A DNA stretch of 64,000 bases, from positions 27,554,725 to 27,618,724 of the forward strand of contig NC_135555.1 in assembly GCF_964340395.1 (NCBI RefSeq), in the 5' to 3' direction. Source of the DNA: Glandiceps talaboti (taxonomy: Eukaryota > Hemichordata > Enteropneusta > Spengelidae). Below the pieces are notes generated by a model. The model was not told the origin of the DNA. It saw nothing but the letters and a program-made list of their open reading frames with translations, and ran no database searches. Position numbers and translations under genes: made by a program. Positions 13,101-25,156 of the stretch are shown one piece after another (positions within the stretch are counted from its first letter, which is position 1; every line of letters starts with the position of its first letter).

Positions 13101-16100
13101 TGTTCTCTAAATGATAGCGGGTACTGTTCTCTAAATGATAGCGGGTACTGTTCTCTAAATGATAGCGGGTACTGTTCTCTAAATGATAGTGTTACTGTTC
13201 TCTAAATGATAGTGGGTACTGTTCTCTAAATGATAGCGGGTACTGTTCTCTAAATGATAGCGGGTACTGTTCTCTAAATGATAGTGGGTACTGTTCTCTA
13301 AATGATAGTGGGTACTGTTCTCTAAATGATAGTGGGTACTGTTCTCTAAATGATAGTGGGTACTGTTCTCTAAATGATAGCGGGTACTGTTCTCTAAATG
13401 ATAGCGGGTACTGTTCTCTAAATGATAGTGGTTACTGTTCTCTAAATGATAGCGGGTACTGTTCTCTAAATGATAGCGGGTACTGTTCTCTAAATGATAG
13501 TGGGTACTGTTCTCTAAATGATAGCGGGTACTGTTCTCTAAATGATAGCGGGTACTGTTCTCTAAATGATAGTGGATACTGTTCTCTAAATGATGGTGGG
13601 TACTGTTCTCTAAATGATAGTGGATACTGTTCTCTAAATGATAGTGGGTACTGTTCTCTAAATGATAGCGGGTACTGTTCTCTAAATGATTGTGGATACT
13701 GTTCTCTAAATGATAGCGGGTACTGTTCTCTAAATGATAGTGGGTACTGTTCTCTAAATGATGGTGGGTACTGTTCTCTAAATGATGGTGGGTACTGTTC
13801 TCTAAATGATAATGGGTACTGTTCTCTAAATGATAGTGGGTACTGTTCTCTAAATGATAGTGGATACTGTTCTCTAAATGATAGTGGGTACTGTTCTCTA
13901 AATGATATTGGGTACTGTTCTCTAAATGATATTGGGTACTGTTCTCTAAATGATATTGGGTACTGTTCTCTAAATGATAGTGGGTACTGTTCTCTAAATG
14001 ATGGTGGGTACTGTTCTCTAAATGATAGTGGGTACTGTTCTCTAAATGATAGTGGGTACTGTTCTCTAAATGATAGTGGGTACTGTTCTCTAAATGATGG
14101 TGGGTACTGTTCTCTAAATGATGGTGGGTACTGTTCTCTAAATGATAGTGGGTACTGTTCTCTAAATGATAGTGGGTACTGTTCTCTAAATGATGGTGGG
14201 TACTGTTCTCTAAATGATGGTGGGTACTGTTCTCTAAATGATATTGGGTACTGTTCTCTAAATGATAGTGGGTACTGTTCTCTAAATGATGGTGGGTACT
14301 GTTCTCTAAATGATAGTGGGTACTGTTCTCTAAATGATATTGGGTACTGTTCTCTAAATGATATTGGGTACTGTTCTCTAAATGATAGCGGGTACTGTTC
14401 TCTAAATGATAGCGGGTACTGTTCTCTAAATGATAGCGGGTACTGTTCTCTAAATGATAGCGGGTACTGTTCTCTAAATGATAGTGGGTACTGTTCTCTA
14501 AATGATAGTGGGTACTGTTCTCTAAATGATAGCGGGTACTGTTCTCTAAATGATAGTGGATACTGTTCTCTAAATGATAGTGGGTACAGTTCTCTAAATG
14601 ATAGTGGGTACTGTTCTCTAAATGATAGTGGGTACTGTACTCTAAATGATAGCGGGTACTGTTCTCTAAATGATATTGGGTACTGTTCTCTAAATGATAG
14701 TGGGTACTGTTCTCTAAATGATAGCGGGTACTGTTCTCTAAATGATAGTGGTTACTGTTCTCTAAATGATAGCGGGTACTGTTCTCTAAATGATAGCGGG
14801 TACTGTTCTCTAAATGATAGTGGGTACTGTTCTCTAAATGATGGTCGGTACTGTTCTCTAAATGATGGTCGGTACTGTTCTCTAAGTGATAGCGGATACT
14901 GTTCTCTAAATGATAGTGGGTACTGTTCTCTAAATGATAGCGGGTACTGTTCTCTAAATGATAGCGGGTACTGTTCTCTAAATGATAGCGGGTACTGTTC
15001 TCTAAATGATAGTGGTTACTGTTCTCTAAATGATAGTGGGTACTGTTCTCTAAATGATAGCGGGTACTGTTCTCTAAATGATAGTGGGTACTGTTCTCTA
15101 AATGATAGCGGGTACTGTTCTCTAAATGATAGTGGGTACTGTTCTCTAAATGATAGTGGGTACTGTTCTCTAAATGATAGTGGGTACTGTTCTCTAAATG
15201 ATAGTGGGTACTGTTCTCTAAATGATAGCGGGTACTGTTCTCTAAATGATAGTGGTTACTGTTCTCTAAATGATAGTGGGTACTGTTCTCTAAATGATAG
15301 CGGGTACTGTTCTCTAAATGATAGTGGGTACTGTTCTCTAAATGATATTGGGTACTGTTCTCTAAATGATAGCGGGTACTGTTCTCTAAATGATAGTGGT
15401 TACTGTTCTCTAAATGATAGTGGGTACTGTTCTCTAAATGATATTGGGTACTGTTCTCTAAATGATAGTGGATACTGTTCTCTAAATGATGGTGGGTACT
15501 GTTCTCTAAATGATAGTGGATACTGTTCTCTAAATGATAGTGGGTACTGTTCTCTAAATGATAGCGGGTACTGTTCTCTAAATGATTGTGGATACTGTTC
15601 TCTAAATGATAGCGGGTACTGTTCTCTAAATGATAGTGGGTACTGTTCTCTAAATGATGGTGGGTACTGTTCTCTAAATGATAGTGGGTACTGTTCTCTA
15701 AATGATAATGGGTACTGTTCTCTAAATGATAGTGGGTACTGTTCTCTAAATGATAGTGGATACTGTTCTCTAAATGATAGTGGGTACTGTTCTCTAAATG
15801 ATATTGGGTACTGTTCTCTAAATGATATTGGGTACTGTTCTCTAAATGATATTGGGTACTGTTCTCTAAATGATAGTGGGTACTGTTCTCTAAATGATGG
15901 TGGGTACTGTTCTCTAAATGATAGTGGGTACTGTTCTCTAAATGATAGTGGGTACTGTTCTCTAAATGATAGTGGGTACTGTTCTCTAAATGATAGTGGG
16001 TACTGTTCTCTAAATGATGGTGGGTACTGTTCTCTAAATGATAGTGGGTACTGTTCTCTAAATGATAGTGGGTACTGTTCTCTAAATGATGGTGGGTACT

Positions 16101-19100
16101 GTTCTCTAAATGATGGTGGGTACTGTTCTCTAAATGATATTGGGTACTGTTCTCTAAATGATAGTGGGTACTGTTCTCTAAATGATGGTGGGTACTGTTC
16201 TCTAAATGATAGTGGGTACTGTTCTCTAAATGATATTGGGTACTGTTCTCTAAATGATATTGGGTACTGTTCTCTAAATGATATTGGGTACTGTTCTCTA
16301 AATGATAGTGGGTACTGTTCTCTAAATGATGGTGGGTACTGTTCTCTAAATGATATTGGATACTATTCTCTAAATGATAGTGGTTACTGTTCTCTAAATG
16401 ATAGTGGATACTGTTCTCTAAATGATAGTGGGTACTGTTCTCTAAATGATGGTGGGTACTGTTCTCTAAATGATAGTGGATACTGTTCTCTAAATGATAG
16501 TGGATACTGTTCTCTAAATGATAGTGGTTACTGTTCTCTAAATGATAGTGGATACTGTTCTCTAAATGATAGTGGGTACTGTACTCTAAATGATAGTGGG
16601 TACTGTTCTCTAAATGATGGTGGTTACTGTTCTCTAAATGATAGTGGATACTGTTCTCTAAATGATAGTGGGTACTGTTCTCTAAATGATGGTGGTTACT
16701 GTTCTCTAAATGATAGTGGATACTGTTCTCTAAATGATAGTGGGTACTGTTCTCTAAATGATGGTGGTTACTGTTCTCTAAATGATAGTGGATACTGTTC
16801 TCTAAATGATCGTGGGTACTGTTCTCTAAATGATGGTGGTTACTGTTCTCTAAATGATAGTGGATACTGTTCTCTAAATGATAGTGGGTACTGTTCTCTA
16901 AATGATGGTGGTTACTGTTCTCTAAATGATAGTGGATACTGTTCTCTAAATGATGGTGGTTACTGTTCTCTAAATGATAGTGGATACTGTTCTCTAAATG
17001 ATAGTGGGTACTGTTCTCTAAATGATGGTGGTTACTGTTCTCTAAATGATAGTGGATACTGTTCTCTAAATGATAGTGGATACTGTTCTCTAAATGATAG
17101 TGGATACTGTTCTCTAAATGATAGTGGATACTGTTCTCTAAATGATAGTAGTTACTGTTCTCTAAATGATAGTGGTTACTGTTCTCTAAATGATAGTGGG
17201 TACTGTTCTCTAAATGATAGTGGATACTGTTCTCTAAATGATAGTGGGTACTGTTCTCTAAATGATGGTGGTTACTGTTCTCTAAATGATATTGGGTACT
17301 GTTCTCTAAATGATAGTGGTTACTGTTCTCTAAATGATAGTGGATACTGTTCTCTAAATGATAGTGGGTACTGTTCTCTAAATGATAGTGGTTACTGTTC
17401 TCTAAATGATAGTGGATACTGTTCTCTAAATGATAGTGGGTACTGTTCTCTAAATGATAGTGGTTACTGTTCTCTAAATGATAGTGGGTACTGTTCTCTA
17501 AATGATGGTGGGTACTGTTCTCTAAATGATAGTGGGTACTGTACTCTAAATGATAGTGGTACTGTTCTCTAAATGATAGTGGATACTGTTCTCTAAATGA
17601 TATTGGGTACTGTTCTCTAAATGATATTGGGTACTGTTCTCTAAATGATAGCGGGTACTGTTCTCTAAATGATGGTGGGTACTGTTCTCTAAATGATAGT
17701 GGGTACTGTTCTCTAAATGATAGTGGATACTGTTCTCTAAATGATAGTGGGTACTGTTCTCTAAATGATAGTGGTTACTGTTCTCTAAATGATAGTGGTT
17801 ACTGTTCTCTAAATGATATTGGGTACTGTTCTCTAAATGATAGTGGTTACTGTTCTCTAAATGATAGTGGATACTGTTCTCTAAATGATAGTGGGTACTG
17901 TTCTCTAAATGATAGTGGTTACTGTTCTCTAAATGATAGTGGATACTGTTCTCTAAATGATAGTGGGTACTGTTCTCTAAATGATAGTGGTTACTGTTCT
18001 CTAAATGATAGTGGGTACTGTTCTCTAAATGATGGTGGGTACTGTTCTCTAAATGATAGTGGGTACTGTACTCTAAATGATAGTGGTTACTGTTCTCTAA
18101 ATGATATTGGGTACTGTTCTCTAAATGATATTGGGTACTGTTCTCTAAATGATAGCGGGTACTGTTCTCTAAATGATGGTGGGTACTGTTCTCTAAATGA
18201 TAGTGGGTACTGTTCTCTAAATGATAGTGGGTACTGTTCTCTAAATGATAATGGGTACTGTTCTCTAAATGATAGTGGTTACTGTTCTCTAAATGATAGC
18301 GGGTACTGTTCTCTAAATGATAGTGGGTACTGTTCTCTAAATGAAAGTGGTTACTGTTCTCTAAATGATAGCGGGTACTGTTCTCTAAATGATAGCGGGT
18401 ACTGTTCTCTAAATGATAGTGGGTACTGTTCTCTAAATGATGGTGGGTACTGTTCTCTAAATGATAGCGGTTACTGTTCTCTAAATGATAGTGGGTACTG
18501 TTCTCTAAATGATGGTGGGTACTGTTCTCTAAATGATAGCGGTTACTGTTCTCTAAATGATAGTGGGTACTGTTCTCTAAATGATATGGGTACTGTTCTC
18601 TAAATGATAGTGGTTACTGTTCTCTAAATGATAGTGAGTACTGTTCTCTAAATGATATTGGGTACTGTTCTCTAAATGATAGTGGTTACTGTTCTCTAAA
18701 TGATAGTGGGTACTGTTCTCTAAATGATATTGGGTACTGTTCTCTAAATGATGGTGGTTACTGTTCTCTAAATGATGGTGGGTACTGTTCTCTAAATGAT
18801 AGTGGTTACTGTTCTCTAAATGATAGTGGTTACTGTTCTCTAAATGATAGTGGTTACTGTTCTCTAAATGATAGTGGGTACTGTTCTCTAAATGATAGTG
18901 GGTACTGTACTCTAAATGATAGTGGATACTGTTCTCTAAATGATAGTGGGTACTGTTCTCTAAATGATGGTGGGTACTGTTCTCTAAATGATAGTGGGTA
19001 CTGTTCTCTAAATGATATTGGGTACTGTTCTCTAAATGATAGTGGGTACTGTTCTCTAAATGATTGTGGGTACTGTTCTCTAAATGATAGTGGGTACTGT

Positions 19101-19538
19101 TCTCTAAATGATAGTGGGTACTGTTCTCTAAATGATAGCGGGTACTGTTCTCTAAATGATAGTGGTTACTGTTCTCTAAATGATAGTGGTTACTGTTCTC
19201 TAAATGATAGCGGGTACTGTACTCTAAATGATAGTGGGTACTGTTCTCTAAATTGTAGTGGATACTTTTCTCTAAATGATGGTGGGTACTGTTCTCTAAA
19301 TGATAGTGGGTACTGTTCTCTAAATGATAGTGGGTACTGTTCTCTAAATGATAGTGGGTACTGTTCTCTAAATGATGGTGGGTACTGTTCTCTAAATGAT
19401 AGTGGGTACTGTTCTCTAAATGATTGTGGGTACTGTTCTCTAAATGATAGTGGGTACTGTTCTCTAAATGATAGTGGGTACTGTTCTCTAAATGATAGTG
19501 GGTACTGTTCTCTAAATGATAGTGGGTACTGTTCTCTA
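4112..19538. repeat. 15.4-kb tandem array of a 24-bp unit (about 640 copies)
   Basis: The unit is GATAGTGGGTAC followed by TGTTCTCTAAAT, repeated for 15427 bases with few changes. On the + strand it encodes GYCSLNDS. On the - strand two frames are also stop-free (repeating ENSTHYHL and YPLSFREQ). Variation is concentrated in the Ser codon (AGT, AGC, GGT, ATT, TGT, AAT) and the third base of the Gly codon. Rarer marker variants (TACAGT, GGTCGG with CTAAGT, AATGGT) recur at fixed long spacings, which shows higher-order repeats. Single-base indels near 9570, 13190, 17560 and 18587 break the + frame, leaving open stretches 3995-9586 and 9558-13205. I saw no in-frame stop by substitution. It lies within the intron of the RBL gene. 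A minisatellite is the simplest reading; a translated repeat protein is possible but unsupported. Confidence 0.97.
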
Positions 19539-19541
19539 TTA

Positions 19542-21156
19542 GGGACGACATCGAAATCAAACACATCGTAATTACGCGTCGTAACGAGTAAAGACGAGTA
19601 GCTACTAGTAGTTACGATGTACTACGCGAAACAGGAGATAATGAGTTGTTCAAGTTCATGAATAACTGACAATAGATAATCAGCTCACTTTTCTTTGTTT
19701 CCCGTAAAGACGTCGTCTTTGAGCGTAGATACGCGTAATTTTTTATCGCCAACACACAATACATAGTGATTCTCACCTTCCGTGTTTCCAATGATGACAT
19801 CGTCTTCTATCGTAATTGATCGTAGTTTGTCATAATTTTCGATCGTCAAAGAAAACCACGTACTCCAGCCAGTAATGTGCTGATGAAACTAGTACAGTAC
19901 ATGTTTTTATGAGTGCAAGTTCATGGGCGATATTCATTTAAAAAAAACAGTAAGATACGCACGAAATCAAAGTTTCCATATTCAGTAAATCTTTTCACGA
20001 CCATGACGGTATGTATTCGAAATTTATTGTGATGGACGCATGGACGTAATATTGTAACGGTCCTGGGTTAAATCTTTGAGGAAGATTATCGTACAATTGT
20101 GTGACTCTCAAAGCATCAATCACGGTTAGACTTTCTTTTTGTTTTTTGCACGGTCGACAAACTAACAGTACAACTTACAAGCTCACGCTTGGCGGCCATG
20201 GTAGGGCCAAGAAATGCTGTTGAATTTCCGGGTTGCGGAAGTGCAGTTTTGACTTTTATATCATCGAATAACGGGATTTGTTTTATATATTCTAAAACAA
20301 CAACTAATTTTTTATGTTTCTCACTTCAGTACAGTAACATTCCTAAATGATTGGGTTGAGTTGAGAAATCGCAATGTTCGGCAACACGTGGCGTGATGTA
20401 TGATGTCGGTATATAAACATAGAGACGCAAGTGATGAACGTATTCAGTTATTTGTATCCCAAAATTTCGTTATATAAATGACGTTTTTCCTCAAAATTTT
20501 GAAGAAACAAAACGTTTTTAGGTGTCTTCTAAATCAATCAAATCAAACTATATATTAATGTGAGACAAGCTTTAGTTTTTAATTTGTTTTTGTGGACAAT
20601 GTTCGAATTCGACTGACGAATCCTGCGACTCGAATCTAACACGATCAATGCACCGTTCACCAGCCAGACGAAAATGGTCGACATGTTTGTTGACTAGCCG
20701 AGAAGTGCATAAGGAACTTGTGAGGCAGTCCGAATAAATAGATGTAAAATCTGACGTTTCGAATAAAAATTCTTCTTCTAGGTATTTTTAGGCAAGACAT
20801 ATTAGGTAAACATCTAATATATCTGAAACACTTAGTTGACTAGCCGACTGTACGAATGCCATAAAGGCATCGAATGAATAACATTGAAATAAGTAAGCGT
20901 GAAACTGATTTGCACAGGGAAGAAAATCTTTTTGTTTCGTTATTTTTCACGATGAAGACTACGCGTAAATGGTCGTAGTTTGGGCTCATGAATAACGGAC
21001 AATAGGTGTTTACTTTTTATTGTCTACAACCTAAAGTATATGAATATGCATTGAGACTTATGAATATTCACCGTAGTACATCGTAACTACTAGTAGCTAC
21101 TCGTCTTTACTCATTACGACGCGTAATTACGATGCTTTTCATTTCGATGTCGCCCC
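19542..21156. mobile_element. TTA-flanked DNA transposon, PIF/Harbinger-like, non-autonomous
   Basis: The 85-bp inverted ends (19542-19626 and 21072-21156) differ at about five positions. They start GGGACGACATCG at the left and GGGGCGACATCG in the complement of the right. A TTA trinucleotide lies directly outside each end (19539-19541 and 21157-21159). A 3-bp TWA duplication with G-rich termini is typical of PIF/Harbinger elements. The 1.4-kb interior has no long open frame, so the element depends on an outside transposase. The left end abuts the last unit of the 24-bp array, but the array does not resume on the right. Confidence 0.75.
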
Positions 21157-21221
21157 TTAACGAAAAGACACCTTTTTAGCCCTAATTTGCATATTACTGA
21201 AGGGAATCATCATGTCAAATG

Positions 21222-21405
21222 ATATATGCATGAAAAATTAGCTATTGTCTTCTGTTTGTGCTTGTCGCTAATACGGTTCTGTGATTGGCAGTTATTTATA
21301 TCCTGATGACATTTGCTAGACCTTGGATGTTCCATCCTTGATAGCGATGTTCGGTCGTGTGTCATATTCTATCGGAAGAAAATCCGAGGTCTAGCAGATA
21401 GACTA
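21222..21405. repeat. Dispersed foldback repeat, copy 1
   Basis: This stretch is about 90 percent identical to 37432-37619. Both share the words GCATGAAAAATTAGCTATTG and TTGGCAGTTATTTATATCC, and end in an inverted pair, TGCTAGACCTTGGATGTTCC against GGAAGA..ATCCGAGGTCTAGCA, that could fold into a hairpin. It lies about 120 bases upstream of the second RBL exon. No coding content was recognised. Confidence 0.8.
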
Positions 21406-21523
21406 CTTTATAGCCTGCCATACCATTTCCAAAAGTTCAAAGCTGCTGTTTTATCATACATATTGCTACATTTAACATTGAAAAACAAAATTCAACTCTA
21501 TTTTAATACTTTTTATTCCACAG

Positions 21524-21606
21524 AGCCTATTAGAACATGACCTTTTCCATAAGTCTTTGTTTGCTTGCTGTTTAGAAGTTGTTATCTTTTCCTACAATTC
21601 TCAGAG
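21524..21606 (+). CDS. RBL1: p107/p130-like pocket protein, exon b (pocket A)
   Basis: This short exon encodes residues 130-156 and two bases of codon 157, reading SLLEHDLFHKSLFACCLEV then VIFSYNSQ. The FHKSL.ACCLE core is a signature helix of pocket A in p107, p130 and RB. The acceptor is TATTCCACAG at 21514-21523 and the donor is GTAAGT at 21607. Its phase fits both neighbours (0 in, 2 out). It is separated from exon a by a 17.7-kb intron filled by the 24-bp array and the Harbinger-like element. It is easy to miss because only 83 bases are coding. Confidence 0.95.
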
Positions 21607-21842
21607 GTAAGTCTTTATATATTCATTCACAAACCCCCTAAGGCTGCTGGTGTGTAAAGTCAGTATATAGGCTGTACTCAGCCATGTCTTACTGGTAGGC
21701 TTTACCACTGTCTCACAAACCCAAAACAAGTTTTCTACAGACTCAATGGATAGATTGTACCACACAACCGGCCATGTCTCACTTAAAAGTTACAAACCCA
21801 GAGTAAGTTTTCTCTAGATGTGACTGTGATCAAACTTCAAGG

Positions 21843-22796
21843 TTTGACCAACATGAATACATAGTTTGTATGTATTCTGAATGTCGTAGTTTGACCAACA
21901 TGAATACATATGTATGTATTCTGAATGTCGTAGTTTGACCAACATGAATTGATATGTATGTATTGTTGTTTGACCAACATGAATACATATGTATGTATTC
22001 TGAATGTTGTTTGACCAACATGAATACATATGTATGTATTCTGAATGTCGTTGACCAACATGAGTTGATATGTATGTATTCTGAATGTCGTTTGACCAAC
22101 ATGAATACATATGTATGTGTTCTGAGTGTCGTTTGACCAACATGAATACATATGTATGTATTCTGAATGTCATAGTTTGACCAACATGAATACATAGTTT
22201 GTATGTATTCTGAATGTCATAGTTTGACCATAATGAATACATAGTATGTATGTATTCTGAATGTCGTAGTTTGACCAACATGAATACATATGTATGTATT
22301 CTGAATGTCATAGTTTGACCAACATGAATACATATGTATGTATTCTGAGTGTCGTTTGACCAACATGAATACATATGTATGTATTCTGAATGTCGTTGTT
22401 TGACCAATATGAATACATAGTATGTATTCTGAATGTCATAGTTTGACCAATATGAATACATAGTTTGTATGTATTCTGAATGTCGTTGTTTGACCAACAT
22501 GAATACATAGTATGTATTCTGAATGTCGTTGTTTGACCAATATGAATACATAGTATGTATTCTGAATGTCATAGTTTGACCAATATGAATACATAGTTTG
22601 TATTCTGAATGTCGTTGTTTGACCAATATGAATACATAGTTTGTATTCTGAATGTCGTTGTTTGACCAACATGAATACATAGTATGTATTCTGAATGTCG
22701 TTGTTTGACCAACATGAATACATAGTATGTATTCTGAATGTCGTTGTTTGACCAACATGAATACATAGTATGTATTCTGAATGTCATAGTTTGACA
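21843..22796. repeat. Minisatellite, units of about 32-50 bp
   Basis: This is a tandem repeat of a unit built from GTTTGACCAACATGAATAC, a variable ATAGT or ATATGTATGT middle, and GTATTCTGAATGTCGT. Units differ in length by insertion or loss of short ATGT blocks, and both strands carry broken open frames that mean nothing in themselves. About 24 units are present. It lies in the intron between exons b and c. Confidence 0.95.
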
Positions 22797-22889
22797 ATGA
22801 AATCCTGTAAAAACTCCCAATCCTACAATGTATGTTTGTATGGTACATCCTACAAAACTTATGGATGCAATAAAGATACAAATACTAAG

Positions 22890-23632
22890 TGGAGGGGCCC
22901 CTGGGTGTCTATGCTAATGGAGGGCCCTGGGTGTCTTTGCTAATGGAGGGCCCCGGGTTGTCCATGTTAATATAGTTTGGCCCAGTGTCTATGCTAATGG
23001 CATGGCCCCTGGGTGTCTATGCTAATGGAGGGCCCTGGGGGTCTATGCTAATGGAGGGCCCTGGGTGTCTATGCTAATGGAGGGCCCCACGTTGTCCATG
23101 TTAATATAGTTTGGCCCAGTGTCTATGCTAATGGCATGGCCCCTGGGTGTCTATGATAATGGAGGGCCCCAGGTTGTCTATGTTAATATAGTTTGGCCCA
23201 GTGTCTATGCTAATGGAGTTGGGCCCGGGGTGTCTCTGCTAATGGAGAGGGCCCTGTGGTGTCTATGCTAATATCAGGGCACTGGGATGTCTATGCTAAT
23301 GGAGTTGGGCCCCGGGTGTCTATGCCAATGGGGTTGGGCCCTGGGTATTTATGCCAATGGAGTTGGGCTGAGGTGTCTATGCTAATGGTGGGGGCCCCAG
23401 GGTGTCTATGGTAATGGAGTTGGACCCTGTGGTGTCTGTGCTAATGGAGGGGCCCCAGGGTGTCTGTGCTAATGGAGGGGCCCCAGGGTGTCTATGCTAA
23501 TGGAGGGGTCCCAGGGTGTCTATGCTAATGAGTTGGACCCTGTGGTGTCTATGCTAATGGAGTTGCTAATGGAGTTGGACCCTGTGGTGTCTGTGCTAAT
23601 GGAGTTGGAGCCTGTGGTGTCTATGCTATAAA
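22890..23632. repeat. GC-rich minisatellite, unit about 28 bp
   Basis: The consensus unit reads GGGCCCTGGGTGTCTATG then CTAATGGAG, with about 26 irregular copies. Some copies carry a variant with GTTGTCCATGTTAATATAG. Base composition is clearly richer in G and C than the surrounding intron. It ends about 100 bases before exon c. Confidence 0.93.
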
Positions 23633-23735
23633 TTTCAATAGCTGTTCAACACAGGAATAGAAAGTTTTTCTTCTGATGTATCAAGTGTTCTGTATAGACA
23701 TGACATATAACTTAACAAATATCTTTATCTTCTAG

Positions 23736-23856
23736 AACATTCCCATGGGTGATAGATATATTTGATTTGCCACCATATCATTTCTATAAAGTTATAGAAT
23801 TATTAATTCGTGCAGAAGATGGGTTATCAAGAGATGTTGTCAAACACCTGAACCAT
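23736..23856 (+). CDS. RBL1: p107/p130-like pocket protein, exon c (pocket A)
   Basis: The exon encodes residues 157-197. One base completes the Arg codon split with exon b, followed by TFPWVIDIFDLPPYHFYKVI and then ELLIRAEDGLSRDVVKHLNH. The DIF..P.YHFYKVIE..IRAEDGL.R.VVKHLN stretch is strongly characteristic of p107/p130 rather than RB1. The acceptor is TCTTCTAG at 23728-23735 and the donor is GTAAGT at 23857. The exon ends in phase 0. Confidence 0.96.
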
Positions 23857-25156
23857 GTAAGTCAAATCTAGATTAGTGTGTACAGTTTACATCATTTTGT
23901 ACATTAGCTTGCCTCGGATACATACTGTCTCATATGTCACTTTGCAGACACACATATTTAGTTCCAGAGGGCCAAGGGCCTGTTGGAACTTTTGATTTAC
24001 CTGGCACTTTATTTACTTTCTTTCTTTCTCGACCAATCATACTGGGTTACCCCTACCGTGTTCCACTCAGTAGGAGATGATGCTACCCACAATGCATTGC
24101 AGTCTCCTCTTTAAAGCCCCGGCTTTCAATCCCAGGTTCTCGCATTAGTGGCTACTCCGCCCCACAAACATCGCCTTATCTACTATCAGTAAATCAAATA
24201 CCTAACGTATACATATCAATTTCAAGTTTTACCATCAAAATATACCAAAGATAAGGTGAAGCAGTATAATTATTTTCAATTTTCCACTGCACAAGATCGG
24301 GAGTGTTTGTGACTATTGCTAGGTTACCGATTGTGGAGGCAACTAGATTAGCGTCATTAGCCTGAAAGGGACGCTGTGGACGGCATACAACGTCTATTTT
24401 TAGTGACACTTTGTATGGAATGGTTTTGACTCTCACCGACACCATGAAAATGTAACGCAAATGGGTTATATTCTGAACTCTGTAACTAAGATTACGGTCC
24501 GAGGAGGAAAATGACGTTCTATCGAATCATTGCAATGTTATACCATTGTCTTGTTCAGCAGCTGTTACAGCAGTAGCGAGAGAGTGCTACAGAAGTCGAC
24601 TTATTGTCCCAACTCCGACCGACATGCCACTCAAACAATAGATGTTTTGGACACCCTTTTTTACCCTCCCTCCACTCATACATGCGCCACTGCAGCTAGC
24701 ACATTATATAGTAATAAAATTCACGTATAAAGTGTGTGATAGATACTATTCAAATATGCATATGGTAGACGTTCTACCTGAAATAAAAACCTCACGAAAG
24801 GTGCTTTCATATTTACCACGGCTCGGAGATCGTGCTCCGATCCGGCGCATCTTCAACAAGTGCCTCCTCAGAGTGTGGAGTCTATATACCTAAAGTTATT
24901 GCACATCATTATTTCAGATTCCGATTGAGGAGTCAATTTTTTACTCTTTATCACAATGCTACATGATATGACAGTTTGTTGTGTCATATGTCCCTCTTAA
25001 CAGCAACTACATGCGCCTAAGAGTGGCCCGTATTTTCTGTTTCTCATTACTGTACCATTACAAATATGGGTCGGTCGATCAGTCGGTCGGTCAATTAAAA
25101 AAGTCATCATCATGTAGTTGGTACTCTTCTCTTTTCCTCCTTGATGTTTTTTTTGT
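23857..25156. other. Intron, no gene recognised
   Basis: This intron lies between exons c and d. The stretch at about 23950-24180 contains GGGCCAAGGGCCTGTTGGAA and CCCCGGCTTTCAATCCCAG and looks like part of an old interspersed element, but I could not delimit it. A GGTC tetramer run sits at about 25070-25095. Several short open frames here look like chance. Confidence 0.5.

Noticed and set aside
4112-19538. CRISPR array
   Set aside because: Repeats are contiguous 24-mers without unique spacers, and the context is a eukaryotic intron.
18577-19566. Minus-strand open frames with ENSTHYHL and YPLSFREQ repeats
   Set aside because: Same 24-bp array read in reverse. Two overlapping open frames over the same bases show that openness comes from the repeat itself.
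21814-22881. Minus-strand open frames of up to 355 residues over the 21.8-22.8 kb minisatellite
   Set aside because: Overlapping open frames in several frames over a short tandem repeat with no domain; repeat artefacts.
23950-24190. tRNA-derived SINE or tRNA gene
   Set aside because: Some words look like a degraded B box, but no cloverleaf or paired A and B boxes could be placed with confidence.
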